A stretch of DNA of 64,000 bases from Agriterribacter humi (lineage in GTDB: Bacteria; Bacteroidota; Bacteroidia; Chitinophagales; Chitinophagaceae): the NCBI RefSeq assembly GCF_009192765.1, contig NZ_VOHQ01000003.1, positions 62,001 through 126,000 of the forward strand, written 5' to 3'. The notes beneath the pieces were generated by a model. The model did no database searches and had not been told where the DNA came from. It worked only from the letters and a program-made list of their open reading frames with translations. The position numbers were made by a program, and so were the translations under genes. Below are positions 52,953-62,122 of the stretch, piece by piece (within the stretch, counting starts at the first letter, position 1; every line of letters begins with the position of its first letter).

Positions 52953-53726
52953 TTATTGAGTTCCGTTTATGCAGGCTAACAACGCATCATGTATTTTTCC
53001 GTTGGTAGCCAGTATCTGCGGTTGGTAAGGAGAATAGTAGTTGTTGCTAAAGTCTGTGATCTTTCCCCCGGCCTCTTCTACCATTAAAAAACCAGCAGCA
53101 CTGTCCCATGCCTGTAACTTGTGTTCATAAAAACCATCGAACCTGCCAGCAGCTACCCAGCACAGGTCAATGGCTGCAGAACCTAAACGCCTCACCGGGA
53201 TACCTTTCCGGATCAGGCCATTAAAAACATCTAACGGGCCGTTTGGCTCATCTAAAAGACTATATGGAAAGCCGGTAACCAGGCAGGAACTGGCCAGGTC
53301 GGGCTTTGAGCTTACACGGATAGGTTTATCGTTCAGGGTTGCACCCCTGCTTTTTTCGGCCACGAAAAGTTCATTTATAAAGGGATTGTATACCACTCCC
53401 AGTATCATTTTCCCTTCGTGTTCTATACCTATGCTTACACAGCAAAGCGGAATACCATTGGCGTAATTAACCGTTCCGTCTATAGGGTCAATGATCCATT
53501 TATAAGCGGAATCCATAACAATTTCCCCAATCTCTTCACTCAGGATAAAATGACCGGGATAACTTTTCTTGATAATATCAATAATGGCTTTTTCGGACGC
53601 ATGGTCTATTTCTGTCACTAAGTTATTGATCCCCTCTTTGTTGGAAATTTTGAATGTGCCGTTAAACGAATCCCGCATAATGGTGCCCGCCGCTTCGGCA
53701 GCCTCTAATAAAGTTGGTTTTAACAT
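52953..53726 (-). CDS. Inositol monophosphatase family protein
   Basis: 257 residues from ATG 53726 (MLKPTLLEAAEAAGTIMRDS); an upstream extension to 53813 has no support. Mg-dependent phosphatase with FILSEEIGE (metal Glu), WIIDPIDGTVNYANGIPLC (the signature DPIDGT) and AWDSAAGFLMVEEAGGKI (second signature). Bacterial members act on inositol phosphates, other sugar phosphates or 3'-phosphoadenylate; SuhB-like is most likely. Runs with thiL in the same direction, 69 bp apart. Confidence 0.92.
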   Translation of the reverse strand: MLKPTLLEAAEAAGTIMRDSFNGTFKISNKEGINNLVTEIDHASEKAIIDIIKKSYPGHFILSEEIGEIVMDSAYKWIIDPIDGTVNYANGIPLCCVSIGIEHEGKMILGVVYNPFINELFVAEKSRGATLNDKPIRVSSKPDLASSCLVTGFPYSLLDEPNGPLDVFNGLIRKGIPVRRLGSAAIDLCWVAAGRFDGFYEHKLQAWDSAAGFLMVEEAGGKITDFSNNYYSPYQPQILATNGKIHDALLACINGTQ

Positions 53727-53920
53727 GGCGCAAAGATAACAACTTGGAAAATGTGTATGTACATCTGCTTTCGCATATAAAAAGCCAACAGAAAGCCTTC
53801 TGTGTTTTATCATCAGCCAGCCGGGGCAATTTTTAGCTATCTATTGATAAAATTAACTTTGGAGGAAAATCAAAACTTCAAAAAAGAGTTATCTTTACCC
53901 ACAAACCTAAACACATACAT

Positions 53921-54676
53921 ATGGAATTATTTAAATCCGGTAATCCCACCCTTAGTGAAAAAATGTTCAAATCAACATTAACGGCAGACCGTGAGGATGT
54001 TATGACCGTAAGAGGAACATTGAATAAATTTGGTTTCCTCTTTTTAATGGTTATGGCTACTGCTTTTTTTAGCTGGTACAGCTTTGGTAAAGGGGTAGAT
54101 GTAACGCCTTACATGTGGGGCGGCGCTATAGGCGGGTTGGTTGTGGCACTGGTGATCGTTTTCAAAAAAACATGGGCTCCTTTTCTGGCTCCTGCATACG
54201 CTTTACTGGAAGGGCTGTTTGTAGGCGCTATATCGGCTTATTATAATCATGCTTTTGAAACAACAGCTCCTTTTATTATTACCCAGGCCGTTGGGTTAAC
54301 GTTTGGCGTAGCCATTGCCATGTTTATTTTGTACAATATGCGCATAATCCGCGCTACCGAAACTTTTAAATCGGTTATTATAACAGCAACCGCAGGTATC
54401 GCCATTTTTTACCTCATTTCTATTGTACTTCGTTTTTTTAGCATAGATATTCCTTTTATTCACCAGGGCAGCACATTTGGAATTATTTTTTCATTGTTTG
54501 TTGTGGCTATTGCCGCCCTTAACCTGATACTGGATTTTGATATGATTGAGCGTGGTTCCGATGCGGGCGCCCCTAAGTTTATGGAATGGTATGGCGCTTT
54601 TGGCTTATTGGTTACCATTGTATGGCTCTATCTTGAAATATTAAGATTACTGGCGAAACTGAACAGCAGGAAATAA
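53921..54676 (+). CDS. Bax inhibitor-1/YccA family membrane protein
   Basis: 251 residues, soluble N-terminus of about 35 residues and seven membrane helices. Characteristic are MVMATAFFSWYSF, FLAPAYALLEGLFVGAISAYYNHAF with the conserved G-A-S pattern, FILYNMRIIRATETFKSVI, and NLILDFDMIERGSDAGAPKFMEWYGAFGL with the acidic pair of the calcium/pH gate. Family members are pH-sensitive calcium leak channels or interact with the FtsH protease (YccA). A tatcttta box at 53891-53898 is a weak promoter candidate. Confidence 0.92.
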   Translation: MELFKSGNPTLSEKMFKSTLTADREDVMTVRGTLNKFGFLFLMVMATAFFSWYSFGKGVDVTPYMWGGAIGGLVVALVIVFKKTWAPFLAPAYALLEGLFVGAISAYYNHAFETTAPFIITQAVGLTFGVAIAMFILYNMRIIRATETFKSVIITATAGIAIFYLISIVLRFFSIDIPFIHQGSTFGIIFSLFVVAIAALNLILDFDMIERGSDAGAPKFMEWYGAFGLLVTIVWLYLEILRLLAKLNSRK

Positions 54677-54718
54677 GGTGCCCCTCTAAAGAGATTTTAT
54701 TTTTTATACAAAATTTAC

Positions 54719-54750
54719 AAACCGCTGCTCGCAGGAGTGGCGGTTTTTTT
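54719..54750 (+). terminator. Rho-independent terminator after the BI-1 gene
   Basis: aaaccgc (54719-54725) pairs with gcggttt (54740-54746) with additional gctc/gag pairing inside, followed by seven Ts. It lies 42 bases after the BI-1 stop. Confidence 0.85.
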
Positions 54751-54766
54751 ATTGAACAAACCTCCA

Positions 54767-57361
54767 TTAGAGCAATCCCGCTATCAATCCCGTCCACCCG
54801 GTTTGGTGAGATGCACCCAATCCTTTACCATTATCGCCATGAAAATATTCGTGAAATAAAATATAGTTATTAAAATGCGGATCGTTTTGGAGTTTATCGT
54901 TGTCGCCATATATAGGCCGTTTCCCATTGGCGTCTTTTAAAAACAACTGTTTCAATCGTACCGACAGCTCCTGGCTAATTTGAGCCAGTGTTAAATAATG
55001 GCCGGAATGGGTGGGGTATTCAGCCTTAAACTTATCGCCATAAAACAGGTGGAATTTTTGCAGAGATTCAATGATCAAAAAATTTAACGGCATCCATACC
55101 GGCCCACGCCAGTTGGAATTTCCTCCAAAAACCGGAACAGGTGATTCAGCGGGCGCATATTGCATGTTATACGTTCCTTCATCATTGGTTAATGTATAGG
55201 GATGCTGCTCATGAAATTTGGACAGCGACCGGATACCATATGGGCTGAGGAACTCCGTTTCATCAAGCATGCGGTATAAAATCCTTTTCATGCGGTGCTC
55301 CCGCAGCAAAGAAAGCAGGTGCATCTCATTGGCGCCTTTTTCATTCCAGCGCGAAACCAGGTTAGCAAGTTCGGGACGGTGTTTTAAGAACCAATCCAGA
55401 TGCCCTCTGAATTTCGGTTGCTTTTCGAGTATGGTTTCATGTAGTATTTCCACCACAAACAAAGGGATGAGGCCAACCATTGATCTTACCTTCAGTTTAA
55501 TTTCTTTACCTCCCGGTATTTTTAACTCATCATAATAAAAGTCATCTTCTTCATCCCATAAGCCACTATCATTTTCGCCCATAATAGACATGGCGCCGGC
55601 GATATACATAAAATGTTCAAAAAATTTAGTTGCCATATCCTGGTAAACGGGGTTGGTTTCAGCAAGTTCCAGCGCGATCCGCATCAGGTTTAAGCAATAG
55701 GCCGCCATCCAACTGGTTCCATCCGATTGTTCCAAGACGGTTCCTCCGGGAAATTTTTGATTGCGGTTAAATACACCAATATTATCCATCCCCAGAAAGC
55801 CGCCTTCAAAAATATTATTTCCGGTTTCATCTTTGCGGTTTACCCACCAGGTAAAGTTGAGCATCAGCTTATGAAAAACCGTTTCTAAAAAGGCGGTATC
55901 GCCTTTGCCCCCGTTATTTTTTTTATTGGTTTCATATACGCTGTAAGTTGCCCAGGCATGTACAGGAGGATTAACATCACCCAGTGCCCATTCATAAGCC
56001 GGCAACTGGCCATTGGGATGAATATACCATTCATGCGTTAGCAGCAGCAGTTGCCTTTTTGCAAATGCAGCATCCACCATTGCAAGGGTAATACAATGAA
56101 AAGCCAGGTCCCATGCCGCATACCAGGGATATTCCCATTTATCGGGCATAGAAATAATATCGGCGTTGTTCAGATGGTTCCATTCATTATTTCTTCCTGC
56201 AAGTCTTTCGGCAGAAGGTAATGGACCGGCAGGGTCGCCTTTTAACCATTGCCCAACATCATAATAATAAAACTGCTTACTCCATAGCATACCTGCTAAT
56301 GCCTGGCGCTGTACATTCTTTTCATCTTCGGAACTAATATTTTTCTGAAGGTCACTATAAAAACTATTTGCTTCTTCCAAACGTTGCTGAAGCAGTTCAT
56401 CAAAATTTGCAAAAGCATCATCAATCTCTATAGCCGCCAGGCGCAGTTTAATAACATGACATTGATTACCTTCTACTGTGATATCATAATGAATCGCGGC
56501 TTTTGTTCCCGTGTTCGTGCCATTAACTGTTGGAAGATGATGAACGATAAAATCATTAATACCATCTTTGCAATATTTTTTCCCATCATCATAGCCATAC
56601 AATTTTTTAGTATTCGTTTCATTCGCACAAAATAGAAGCTCATTCGCATTTTGATAATACAGGCGGAATGGTTTCATACGCGTGTGCTGTACAGCAATGG
56701 ACTGGTTATCATCAGCAAAAAGCGATGGCTTTTCATTATCATAACCCCACGACCAGGTATTGCGAAACCAAAGCGTAGGTAAAACCTGGAGCGATGCCGG
56801 TTGGGATGAACGATTGCAAATGGTTAATTGAATAAGGATATCATCGGTATCCACCTTGGCGTATTCAATGAAAATATCAAAATAGGCATCGGTATTAAAA
56901 ATTCCGGTATCCATTAATTCAAACTCCGGCTGCAACCGGTTCCTGTTTTTATTTTCCCTGACGAGTTGCAGGTAAGGGAATTCGGCCTGCGGATATTTAT
57001 ACAGCATTTTCATGTAAGAATGGGTAGGCGTAGCATCAAGATAGTAGTATAACTCTTTTACATCTTCTCCATGATTGCCTTCGGCATTGGACAAACCAAA
57101 TAAACGTTCCTTAATAATTGGATCCTTACCATTCCAAAACGCCGGAGCGAAGCAGAGCAATTGTTTATCATCACAAATACCACCCAATCCCTCTTCACCC
57201 CAGCGCCAGGCTTTACTTCTGGCCTTATCATGCGTAGTGAACTGCCATGCATCGCCATTGGAACTATAATCCTCCCTCACCGTTCCCCATTGCCGTTCCG
57301 ATACATAAGGTCCCCATGTTTTCCATCCTTTTATTAAAAGCCGCTCCTGTTCTATATTCAT
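54767..57361 (-). CDS. GH63-like glucosidase (MGH1-type)
   Basis: 864 residues without a signal peptide, so cytosolic. The N-terminal beta domain (about 1-310) starts WGPYVSERQWGTVREDYS, typical of bacterial GH63-like proteins; the (alpha/alpha)6 barrel (about 340-860) has WKWEYPWYAAWDLAFH-like PDKWEYPWYAAWDLAFHCI and WMPLNFLIIESL with HYLTLAQ. Acid and base residues are likely the Asp of WDLAFH and a Glu near the C-terminus. GH63 enzymes act on alpha-glucosides. The following gene encodes glucose 1-dehydrogenase, which would use free glucose. Confidence 0.88.
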   Translation of the reverse strand: MNIEQERLLIKGWKTWGPYVSERQWGTVREDYSSNGDAWQFTTHDKARSKAWRWGEEGLGGICDDKQLLCFAPAFWNGKDPIIKERLFGLSNAEGNHGEDVKELYYYLDATPTHSYMKMLYKYPQAEFPYLQLVRENKNRNRLQPEFELMDTGIFNTDAYFDIFIEYAKVDTDDILIQLTICNRSSQPASLQVLPTLWFRNTWSWGYDNEKPSLFADDNQSIAVQHTRMKPFRLYYQNANELLFCANETNTKKLYGYDDGKKYCKDGINDFIVHHLPTVNGTNTGTKAAIHYDITVEGNQCHVIKLRLAAIEIDDAFANFDELLQQRLEEANSFYSDLQKNISSEDEKNVQRQALAGMLWSKQFYYYDVGQWLKGDPAGPLPSAERLAGRNNEWNHLNNADIISMPDKWEYPWYAAWDLAFHCITLAMVDAAFAKRQLLLLTHEWYIHPNGQLPAYEWALGDVNPPVHAWATYSVYETNKKNNGGKGDTAFLETVFHKLMLNFTWWVNRKDETGNNIFEGGFLGMDNIGVFNRNQKFPGGTVLEQSDGTSWMAAYCLNLMRIALELAETNPVYQDMATKFFEHFMYIAGAMSIMGENDSGLWDEEDDFYYDELKIPGGKEIKLKVRSMVGLIPLFVVEILHETILEKQPKFRGHLDWFLKHRPELANLVSRWNEKGANEMHLLSLLREHRMKRILYRMLDETEFLSPYGIRSLSKFHEQHPYTLTNDEGTYNMQYAPAESPVPVFGGNSNWRGPVWMPLNFLIIESLQKFHLFYGDKFKAEYPTHSGHYLTLAQISQELSVRLKQLFLKDANGKRPIYGDNDKLQNDPHFNNYILFHEYFHGDNGKGLGASHQTGWTGLIAGLL

Positions 57362-57410
57362 ATTAAGCCAATAAAAGGGTTTATAACTTAAGTTATTCTC
57401 AATATATCAT

Positions 57411-58223
57411 TTATCCATTTTCACTAAATCCCGGATACAGGGTCATACCACCGTCAACAAATAAGGTAGTGCCGTTCACATAGTCGGAGTCATCGCTGGC
57501 TAACCACACAACGGCCGCGGCAATATCTTCCACTACACCTACCCGTTGGTATGGTATTAATTGCAGCAATTTTTCTTCTGCCTGCGCAGTAGCCCATGCA
57601 TCGTGGTTGATAGGCGTTTTAATGGCTCCGGGTGCAATACTGTTAATCCGGATTTTTTTAGGAGCAAATTCCTGGGCAATGCTTTTCATCATCAGCATAA
57701 TCCCTCCTTTGCTGGCGGCATAATTGGCGTGTCCCGCCCAGGGAATTACCTCGTGTACGCTGCTCATGCAAATGATTTTGCCCGCAGCTTTAGACTTTTG
57801 CGGTACGACGCCTCTTCTCAAAAATTCACGGACGGCAGCTCTTGCACAAAGAAACTGTCCGGTGAGGTTTACACTCAGCACCGTATTCCATTGCTCCAGT
57901 GTCATTTCTTCAAAAGCTGCATCGCGTTGTAAGCCAGCATTGTTTACCAATATATCAATGGTGCCGAACCGGGCTATCGTTTCAGCAAACATTTTTTCAA
58001 CTTCCTCCTCGCGGCTAACATCGCATTGAAATGTAATGCCTTCACCGCCTGCTGCTTTAATGGCGGCAAGCACCATTTCCGCGGCATCTTTAGTGGCAGC
58101 TACAGGATGGTTTACTACCACTGTTGCTCCTGCTGCCGCCAGCGCATTTGCTGCACCGGTGCCAATTCCGGAACTGGCGCCGGTAATAATGGCAACTTGA
58201 TTTTGTAATTTCTTTTCTGCCAT
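57411..58223 (-). CDS. Glucose 1-dehydrogenase-like SDR
   Basis: 270 residues, short-chain dehydrogenase. Cofactor motif TGASSGIG at 14-21, NNAG in DILVNNAGLQRDA, catalytic Ser and Tyr-Lys in MSSVHEVIPWAGHANYAASK. The end FVDGGMTLYPGFSENG is typical of bacillar glucose 1-dehydrogenase (oxidises beta-D-glucose to gluconolactone with NAD or NADP). Together with the downstream GH63-like gene, 50 bp away on the same strand, it suggests a small glucoside oxidation unit. Confidence 0.92.
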   Translation of the reverse strand: MAEKKLQNQVAIITGASSGIGTGAANALAAAGATVVVNHPVAATKDAAEMVLAAIKAAGGEGITFQCDVSREEEVEKMFAETIARFGTIDILVNNAGLQRDAAFEEMTLEQWNTVLSVNLTGQFLCARAAVREFLRRGVVPQKSKAAGKIICMSSVHEVIPWAGHANYAASKGGIMLMMKSIAQEFAPKKIRINSIAPGAIKTPINHDAWATAQAEEKLLQLIPYQRVGVVEDIAAAVVWLASDDSDYVNGTTLFVDGGMTLYPGFSENG

Positions 58224-58326
58224 GATTTTTTTAAATTAGGTAGAAGTTAAGGTTTTTCCGGGGCAGGTTCTCCAATGTACAAACTGTTTTAGGGCAGCCT
58301 GATAATCAATCCGCGATAAGCTATAA

Positions 58327-58875
58327 TTACTTTGATTCATTTTGCCTGAACCGTTTTTGAATAGTGAGTAGTTGTTCCTGATTTAAGGAAGCGGTTTTCC
58401 GGAGTACTTGTATAAAGTTGGCCACTTCCGCTTCTGAAGCCGGGCAACCGCTGTTTTTGCCAGGTGCATCTAAAGAAGCGCCTGGCGGGCGTATTTTTGA
58501 ATCGGCGAGCAGTTTCCCCTCGCTATTAAAAATCAGCCAGAAGGGGATACCTGAATTACCGGCCGTGTATCTGTTCATCAAAGCCATGGCTCCCGGATTT
58601 TGTAAATGCTCTTTTCCTTTTGATTCCATCACTACCAGGTGGCAGACGATAAAATTATCGTCAAAAAATTTTTTACATACGGGATCATTCATGGCACTAT
58701 CCATTTTATGGCACCATCCGCACCATGAAGCATGAAAGATCACGAATACATTTTTATTTTCTTTTGCCGCCTGTGCATTGGCTTCATTTAAAATTTCCGT
58801 TGCAGAACGAACTTGTGTGAATGCGGTAGATAAGAACAGAAAGATAAATATTGCAAATGAGGTTAGTCTTTTCAT
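58327..58875 (-). CDS. Secreted thioredoxin-fold protein
   Basis: 182 residues from ATG 58875 with signal peptide (MKRLTSFAIFIFLFLSTAFT). The active site WCGWCHKMD near residue 53 and the cis-proline loop SGIPFWLIFN near 120 show a thioredoxin fold of the DUF255/DsbD-gamma-like type. Function likely periplasmic thiol reduction; the substrate is unknown. The C-terminal end has an atypical extra segment DAPGKNSGCPASEAEVANFI with a third cysteine. Confidence 0.88.
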   Translation of the reverse strand: MKRLTSFAIFIFLFLSTAFTQVRSATEILNEANAQAAKENKNVFVIFHASWCGWCHKMDSAMNDPVCKKFFDDNFIVCHLVVMESKGKEHLQNPGAMALMNRYTAGNSGIPFWLIFNSEGKLLADSKIRPPGASLDAPGKNSGCPASEAEVANFIQVLRKTASLNQEQLLTIQKRFRQNESK

Positions 58876-58957
58876 ATATTGTTCTTTTATCAAAACTACA
58901 CAATTGTAATAACAGAAGATTGCAACCTCTTAGTCTGAGTTCAATACCTGTAAAAAT

Positions 58958-58989
58958 AAAAGCGGCACAGGAGTTCAGGTGCCGCTTTT
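58958..58989 (-). terminator. Terminator after the OmpA lipoprotein gene
   Basis: aaaagcggcac (58958-58968) and gtgccgctttt (58979-58989) are perfect 11-bp arms with A/T-rich ends; on the - strand a T-rich tail follows. It lies 32 bases after the gene's stop. Confidence 0.85.
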
Positions 58990-59020
58990 ATTCATGTATC
59001 CGGAATGATTTAAATATTAT

Positions 59021-59857
59021 TTATTCCATCAGCCTGTACAATTCATCTAAGTTGGGTGAAAGAATGATTTCTGTTCTGCGGTTAAGTGCCCGGCCTTCTG
59101 TTGTGGCATTGGTATCACGCGGGTCAAAATAGCTGTGTCCCGAGGCTACCACCCTTGCAGGGTCTACCTGGTAATCTTTCGTCAGGATGCGCACGATGGA
59201 AACTGCCCGTGCTGTGCTTAATGCCCAGTTATCTTCAAATGTTCTGCGGATAGGGATACTATCGGTATGCCCTTCTACCACGATCTGTATTTTAGGATCG
59301 GTATTCAGCACCTGGGCTATTTTACCCAATGCTTCCTGCCCGTCTTTACCCACCACTGCACTACCCGATTTAAAAAGCAGCTTTTCCTGTAAGGATACAT
59401 ATACTTTACCATCCTTTACAAATACATCAAGATCTTCGGCTTTATATTGGCCCAGCGCATTGTTAATGGTCTTACGCAGGTTTTCCACCACACTGCGCTG
59501 CTGATCAATAAGCTTTTGCAACGCTTCTAATCTTTTTTGCTGCTCTTCAATAGTAAGTGTAGTGTTGCTCAGTTGTTCTTTGGTGCTGGTGAGGAGTTGC
59601 TGTGCATTGTTCAGTTCCTGCTCTTTCAGGCTTTTGGCTGAAGTAATATCATTAAGCTCCTTTTTTAAAGATTCATTTTGCTGCCCGCTTTCTCTCAGGT
59701 TTTTACGCAGGGTTGAAAGGTCATTTTCAAAACGGAGACTATCCTGTTGTAATGCGTTAATGGCATTGGTAGCCTGGACGAATTTTTTCTTGGACACACA
59801 GGAGGTAAAACTGGCGCAAACTATCAAGATTGCAAGAGAAAGTAGCAGATGCTTCAT
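59021..59857 (-). CDS. OmpA-family lipoprotein with coiled coil
   Basis: 278 residues from ATG 59857 (MKHLLLSLAILIVCASFTSC, lipid-modified Cys20). A long coiled coil at about 30-145 (LRKNLRESGQQNESLKKELN) precedes an OmpA-type peptidoglycan-binding domain at about 160-270 (VVEGHTDSIPIRRTFEDNWA, NRRTEIILSP). The layout resembles a Pal/OmpA-like envelope anchor that spans from outer membrane to cell wall. A longer frame to 59995 crosses the terminator of the gene upstream and is rejected. Confidence 0.9.
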   Translation of the reverse strand: MKHLLLSLAILIVCASFTSCVSKKKFVQATNAINALQQDSLRFENDLSTLRKNLRESGQQNESLKKELNDITSAKSLKEQELNNAQQLLTSTKEQLSNTTLTIEEQQKRLEALQKLIDQQRSVVENLRKTINNALGQYKAEDLDVFVKDGKVYVSLQEKLLFKSGSAVVGKDGQEALGKIAQVLNTDPKIQIVVEGHTDSIPIRRTFEDNWALSTARAVSIVRILTKDYQVDPARVVASGHSYFDPRDTNATTEGRALNRRTEIILSPNLDELYRLME

Positions 59858-59994
59858 AATGGAATGGTTTTTCTGTTTACAACTAACATAAATGAATAGT
59901 TGCTGTGATAGAATGATGATGCTGCCCAAAATTAAAGAAATATTTTGTTGCGCATGATTTTGAATCCCATGCACCCATATTATGCTTCCTGGCA

Positions 59995-60023
59995 TAAAAA
60001 AACCTCCTGCTCATTCAGGAGGT
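59995..60023 (-). terminator. Terminator after the sigma/anti-sigma/barrel unit
   Basis: acctcctg (60002-60009) and caggaggt (60016-60023) are perfect 8-bp arms; on the - strand seven Ts follow (59995-60002). It lies 37 bases after the barrel gene's stop. Confidence 0.88.
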
Positions 60024-60059
60024 GATCAAACAACAGGAGAAACGGTATAACCTACAATT

Positions 60060-60914
60060 TTACCAACTGCTAAAACGTACGCCCACTGCGTAAGGGTGCT
60101 GATCCACGCCGTACTGGTGTAAAGGAGTAATAGCATACGAACCATATAGGCGCACGGGTCCTAATCCCAGTTCTGCAATATAGGCGAGCTTCCATCTTTC
60201 GAGGTTAAAGTCGCCTGCGAATTTCTGTTTGCCCAGATCATCGCTCTTTTGTTTATTTCTTGCACCATACAAATAACTGGCGCTTGCACCCACGCTAATA
60301 TTCAATCCGCCATTTTTGTGCCCGGGGTTTGGGTTAATATTCAGCATTAGCGGAACAGTTACGTAATCAAAAGCCAGCTTATTTCTTTTGAAACTGGTAT
60401 TTTGCCTTTCCACATAAGGGTTGGGAGCCTCTATATAGCGGATACCCGATTTGTAATAATATTTATACAATTCTATTCCCGCCCCATATTTAAGGTTAAC
60501 TACCTGTTTGTAGAGGCTCATGCGCTGCATAAAAAGCCAGACATTAAAATTGAAGGATCCCGTCTTTACATTAAAATCACTCTTATCAGCAGGGTGCGCC
60601 AGTGTGGCCCCATGCACAAATGACTGGGCTTCTGCAGTGCCATAATTTGTTTTATCATTGTGATTGGCAAAGCCCAGGTCCACAACAAACCAATTGGTAG
60701 AGACTTTGTTTTTCCAGCGGCTTCTGTGCGGGTTCCCTTGTTTGTGACGCATATCATCTTCACTTTTGTCTTCCTTCCCGTTTTTAATAATAATAATAGA
60801 GCCTACTCTTAAGGTATCCGTAGTGGGTTTTTCCTGTGGCATAGTATCTGTTTGTGCCATTCCTGTAAGGCATAGCAATACGCCGCCCATCATCATTAGA
60901 TGTACTTTTTTCAT
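60060..60914 (-). CDS. Outer membrane beta-barrel protein in a sigma/anti-sigma unit
   Basis: 284 residues from ATG 60914 (MKKVHLMMMGGVLLCLTGMA, signal peptide). A linker with many charged residues (DKSEDDMRHKQGNPHRSRWK) precedes alternating beta strands (VVDLGFANHNDKTNY, GGLNISVGASASYLYGAR) and a terminal aromatic strand ending VGVRFSSW. It is the third gene of the ECF unit and is probably regulated with it. The first 66 bases of a longer frame overlap the anti-sigma gene and are not used. Substrate or partner unknown. Confidence 0.85.
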   Translation of the reverse strand: MKKVHLMMMGGVLLCLTGMAQTDTMPQEKPTTDTLRVGSIIIIKNGKEDKSEDDMRHKQGNPHRSRWKNKVSTNWFVVDLGFANHNDKTNYGTAEAQSFVHGATLAHPADKSDFNVKTGSFNFNVWLFMQRMSLYKQVVNLKYGAGIELYKYYYKSGIRYIEAPNPYVERQNTSFKRNKLAFDYVTVPLMLNINPNPGHKNGGLNISVGASASYLYGARNKQKSDDLGKQKFAGDFNLERWKLAYIAELGLGPVRLYGSYAITPLHQYGVDQHPYAVGVRFSSW

Positions 60915-60942
60915 TGTTCCTGGTTTAAAATTGATGAGTTTG

Positions 60943-62094
60943 TTATTTTCTGGTAATTTCAAAACTGGCAACCCGCACAACAGATTGTTTATCGTTTATG
61001 TCGGGATTTGTAACGTGATCAACAAAGCGGGACGCCTTTCTTAATAATCCACGAAACATTCCTTTTGATTTTTTTTCTGTATTATCTGTATCTAAATAGG
61101 CGATGCCTTCATCCGTTTTGGTTATCGCTTCATACATCATTTCATTATCCTTCTGTTGGAAGACAGCCTGATCAAGGATCAGGGGTTTCACTTCTTCTGC
61201 AACAACAGCACTGCTTTTGATCAACTTTTTCTCTTTAATGACAAGCGGAATCTGCGCAGCCAGTTTTTCAGTTTGATCAGCAGAAGGTGGTTCATGATCA
61301 ACAGCCATCGGCGCTTTTATTCTTTCAGCATTTGCAATACTGTTTGCTGGCGCCCGGAGCCTGTTCAATGTACGGTTGCTGTTCTTTTGTTCTTTGTTAG
61401 CGGCCATTGCATTTTTATTGGCCGACTCTTCTTTTTCCGTTGCAGCCAACTGCCCGCCAGATCCTTTTAATTCCATCAAAGGAGGGGCTTCTTTTGATTC
61501 TTTATTTTCATTTTGGATGGGCTCCCGGGGAGTTAGCCACTTTTCCACCGCCAAGGATTGCTCTTTTGCCTGGCGGGGAATAATGTTGCCGGCGTTCATC
61601 CACAGCCAACTGCCTATTGCTATAATGGCAGCGGCCGCAACCATTCGTCTCCACTGCAATAAAAGCACCCGTGCCGTTGTTTTTTTTGTACGGTACAATG
61701 AATCCTTATTGGCAAATACAATTGCATTATGGGGTTGTAATTTTACACGTTGCAAAAGTGTAAGTTCTGCCTTCTTCTGCGGATGTGCTGCTATAAAATC
61801 TTCTACTTCCTTTTGTTGTTCTGCATTGAGCTCGTCATCTGCATACAACACAAAATATTCTTCGTAATTGTTTGTAGTAATGAGGGAGGACGTTGATTTA
61901 TATAAGGCTGTTTTATGCGGGAAGGGAATTATTTCATCGGTAGAGAGGCGGGTTTGCATGAGGGATTGTAATTCTTCCTTCATGTCGGCATGGAGGTCAA
62001 CAAAGGCTTCCACCACTTTACGCTCTGCCATATCCAGTTCATTATCTGCATACAGCAGAAAGAACATTTCGTAATTATGCCTGTTAATTTTCAT
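60943..62094 (-). CDS. Anti-sigma-like membrane protein with duplicated N-terminal module
   Basis: 383 residues from ATG 62094. Two similar modules of about 60 residues, 8-66 (NYEMFFLLYADNELDMAERK) and 76-135 (NYEEYFVLYADDELNAEQQK), each follow the pattern Y-x-x-[FY]-[FL]-LYAD-[ND]-EL. A membrane helix at about 150-167 (RMVAAAAIIAIGSWLWMNAG) and a long low-complexity, charged C-terminal region follow. The modules look like the sigma-binding zinc-less anti-sigma domain. It directly follows the ECF sigma gene (28 bp) and precedes the barrel gene. Confidence 0.85.
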   Translation of the reverse strand: MKINRHNYEMFFLLYADNELDMAERKVVEAFVDLHADMKEELQSLMQTRLSTDEIIPFPHKTALYKSTSSLITTNNYEEYFVLYADDELNAEQQKEVEDFIAAHPQKKAELTLLQRVKLQPHNAIVFANKDSLYRTKKTTARVLLLQWRRMVAAAAIIAIGSWLWMNAGNIIPRQAKEQSLAVEKWLTPREPIQNENKESKEAPPLMELKGSGGQLAATEKEESANKNAMAANKEQKNSNRTLNRLRAPANSIANAERIKAPMAVDHEPPSADQTEKLAAQIPLVIKEKKLIKSSAVVAEEVKPLILDQAVFQQKDNEMMYEAITKTDEGIAYLDTDNTEKKSKGMFRGLLRKASRFVDHVTNPDINDKQSVVRVASFEITRK

Positions 62095-62122
62095 GTTTAA
62101 TTTTTTTCTTGTCACTTACCAC

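Noticed and set aside
53727-53813. N-terminal extension of the inositol phosphatase
   Set aside because: Atypical residues (Cys, His rich) with no family match; ATG 53726 fits the family start.
59858-59995. N-terminal extension of the OmpA lipoprotein
   Set aside because: The lipobox after ATG 59857 defines the start, and the extension runs up to a terminator.
60915-60980. N-terminal extension of the barrel protein overlapping the anti-sigma gene
   Set aside because: ATG 60914 gives a standard signal peptide and removes the overlap.
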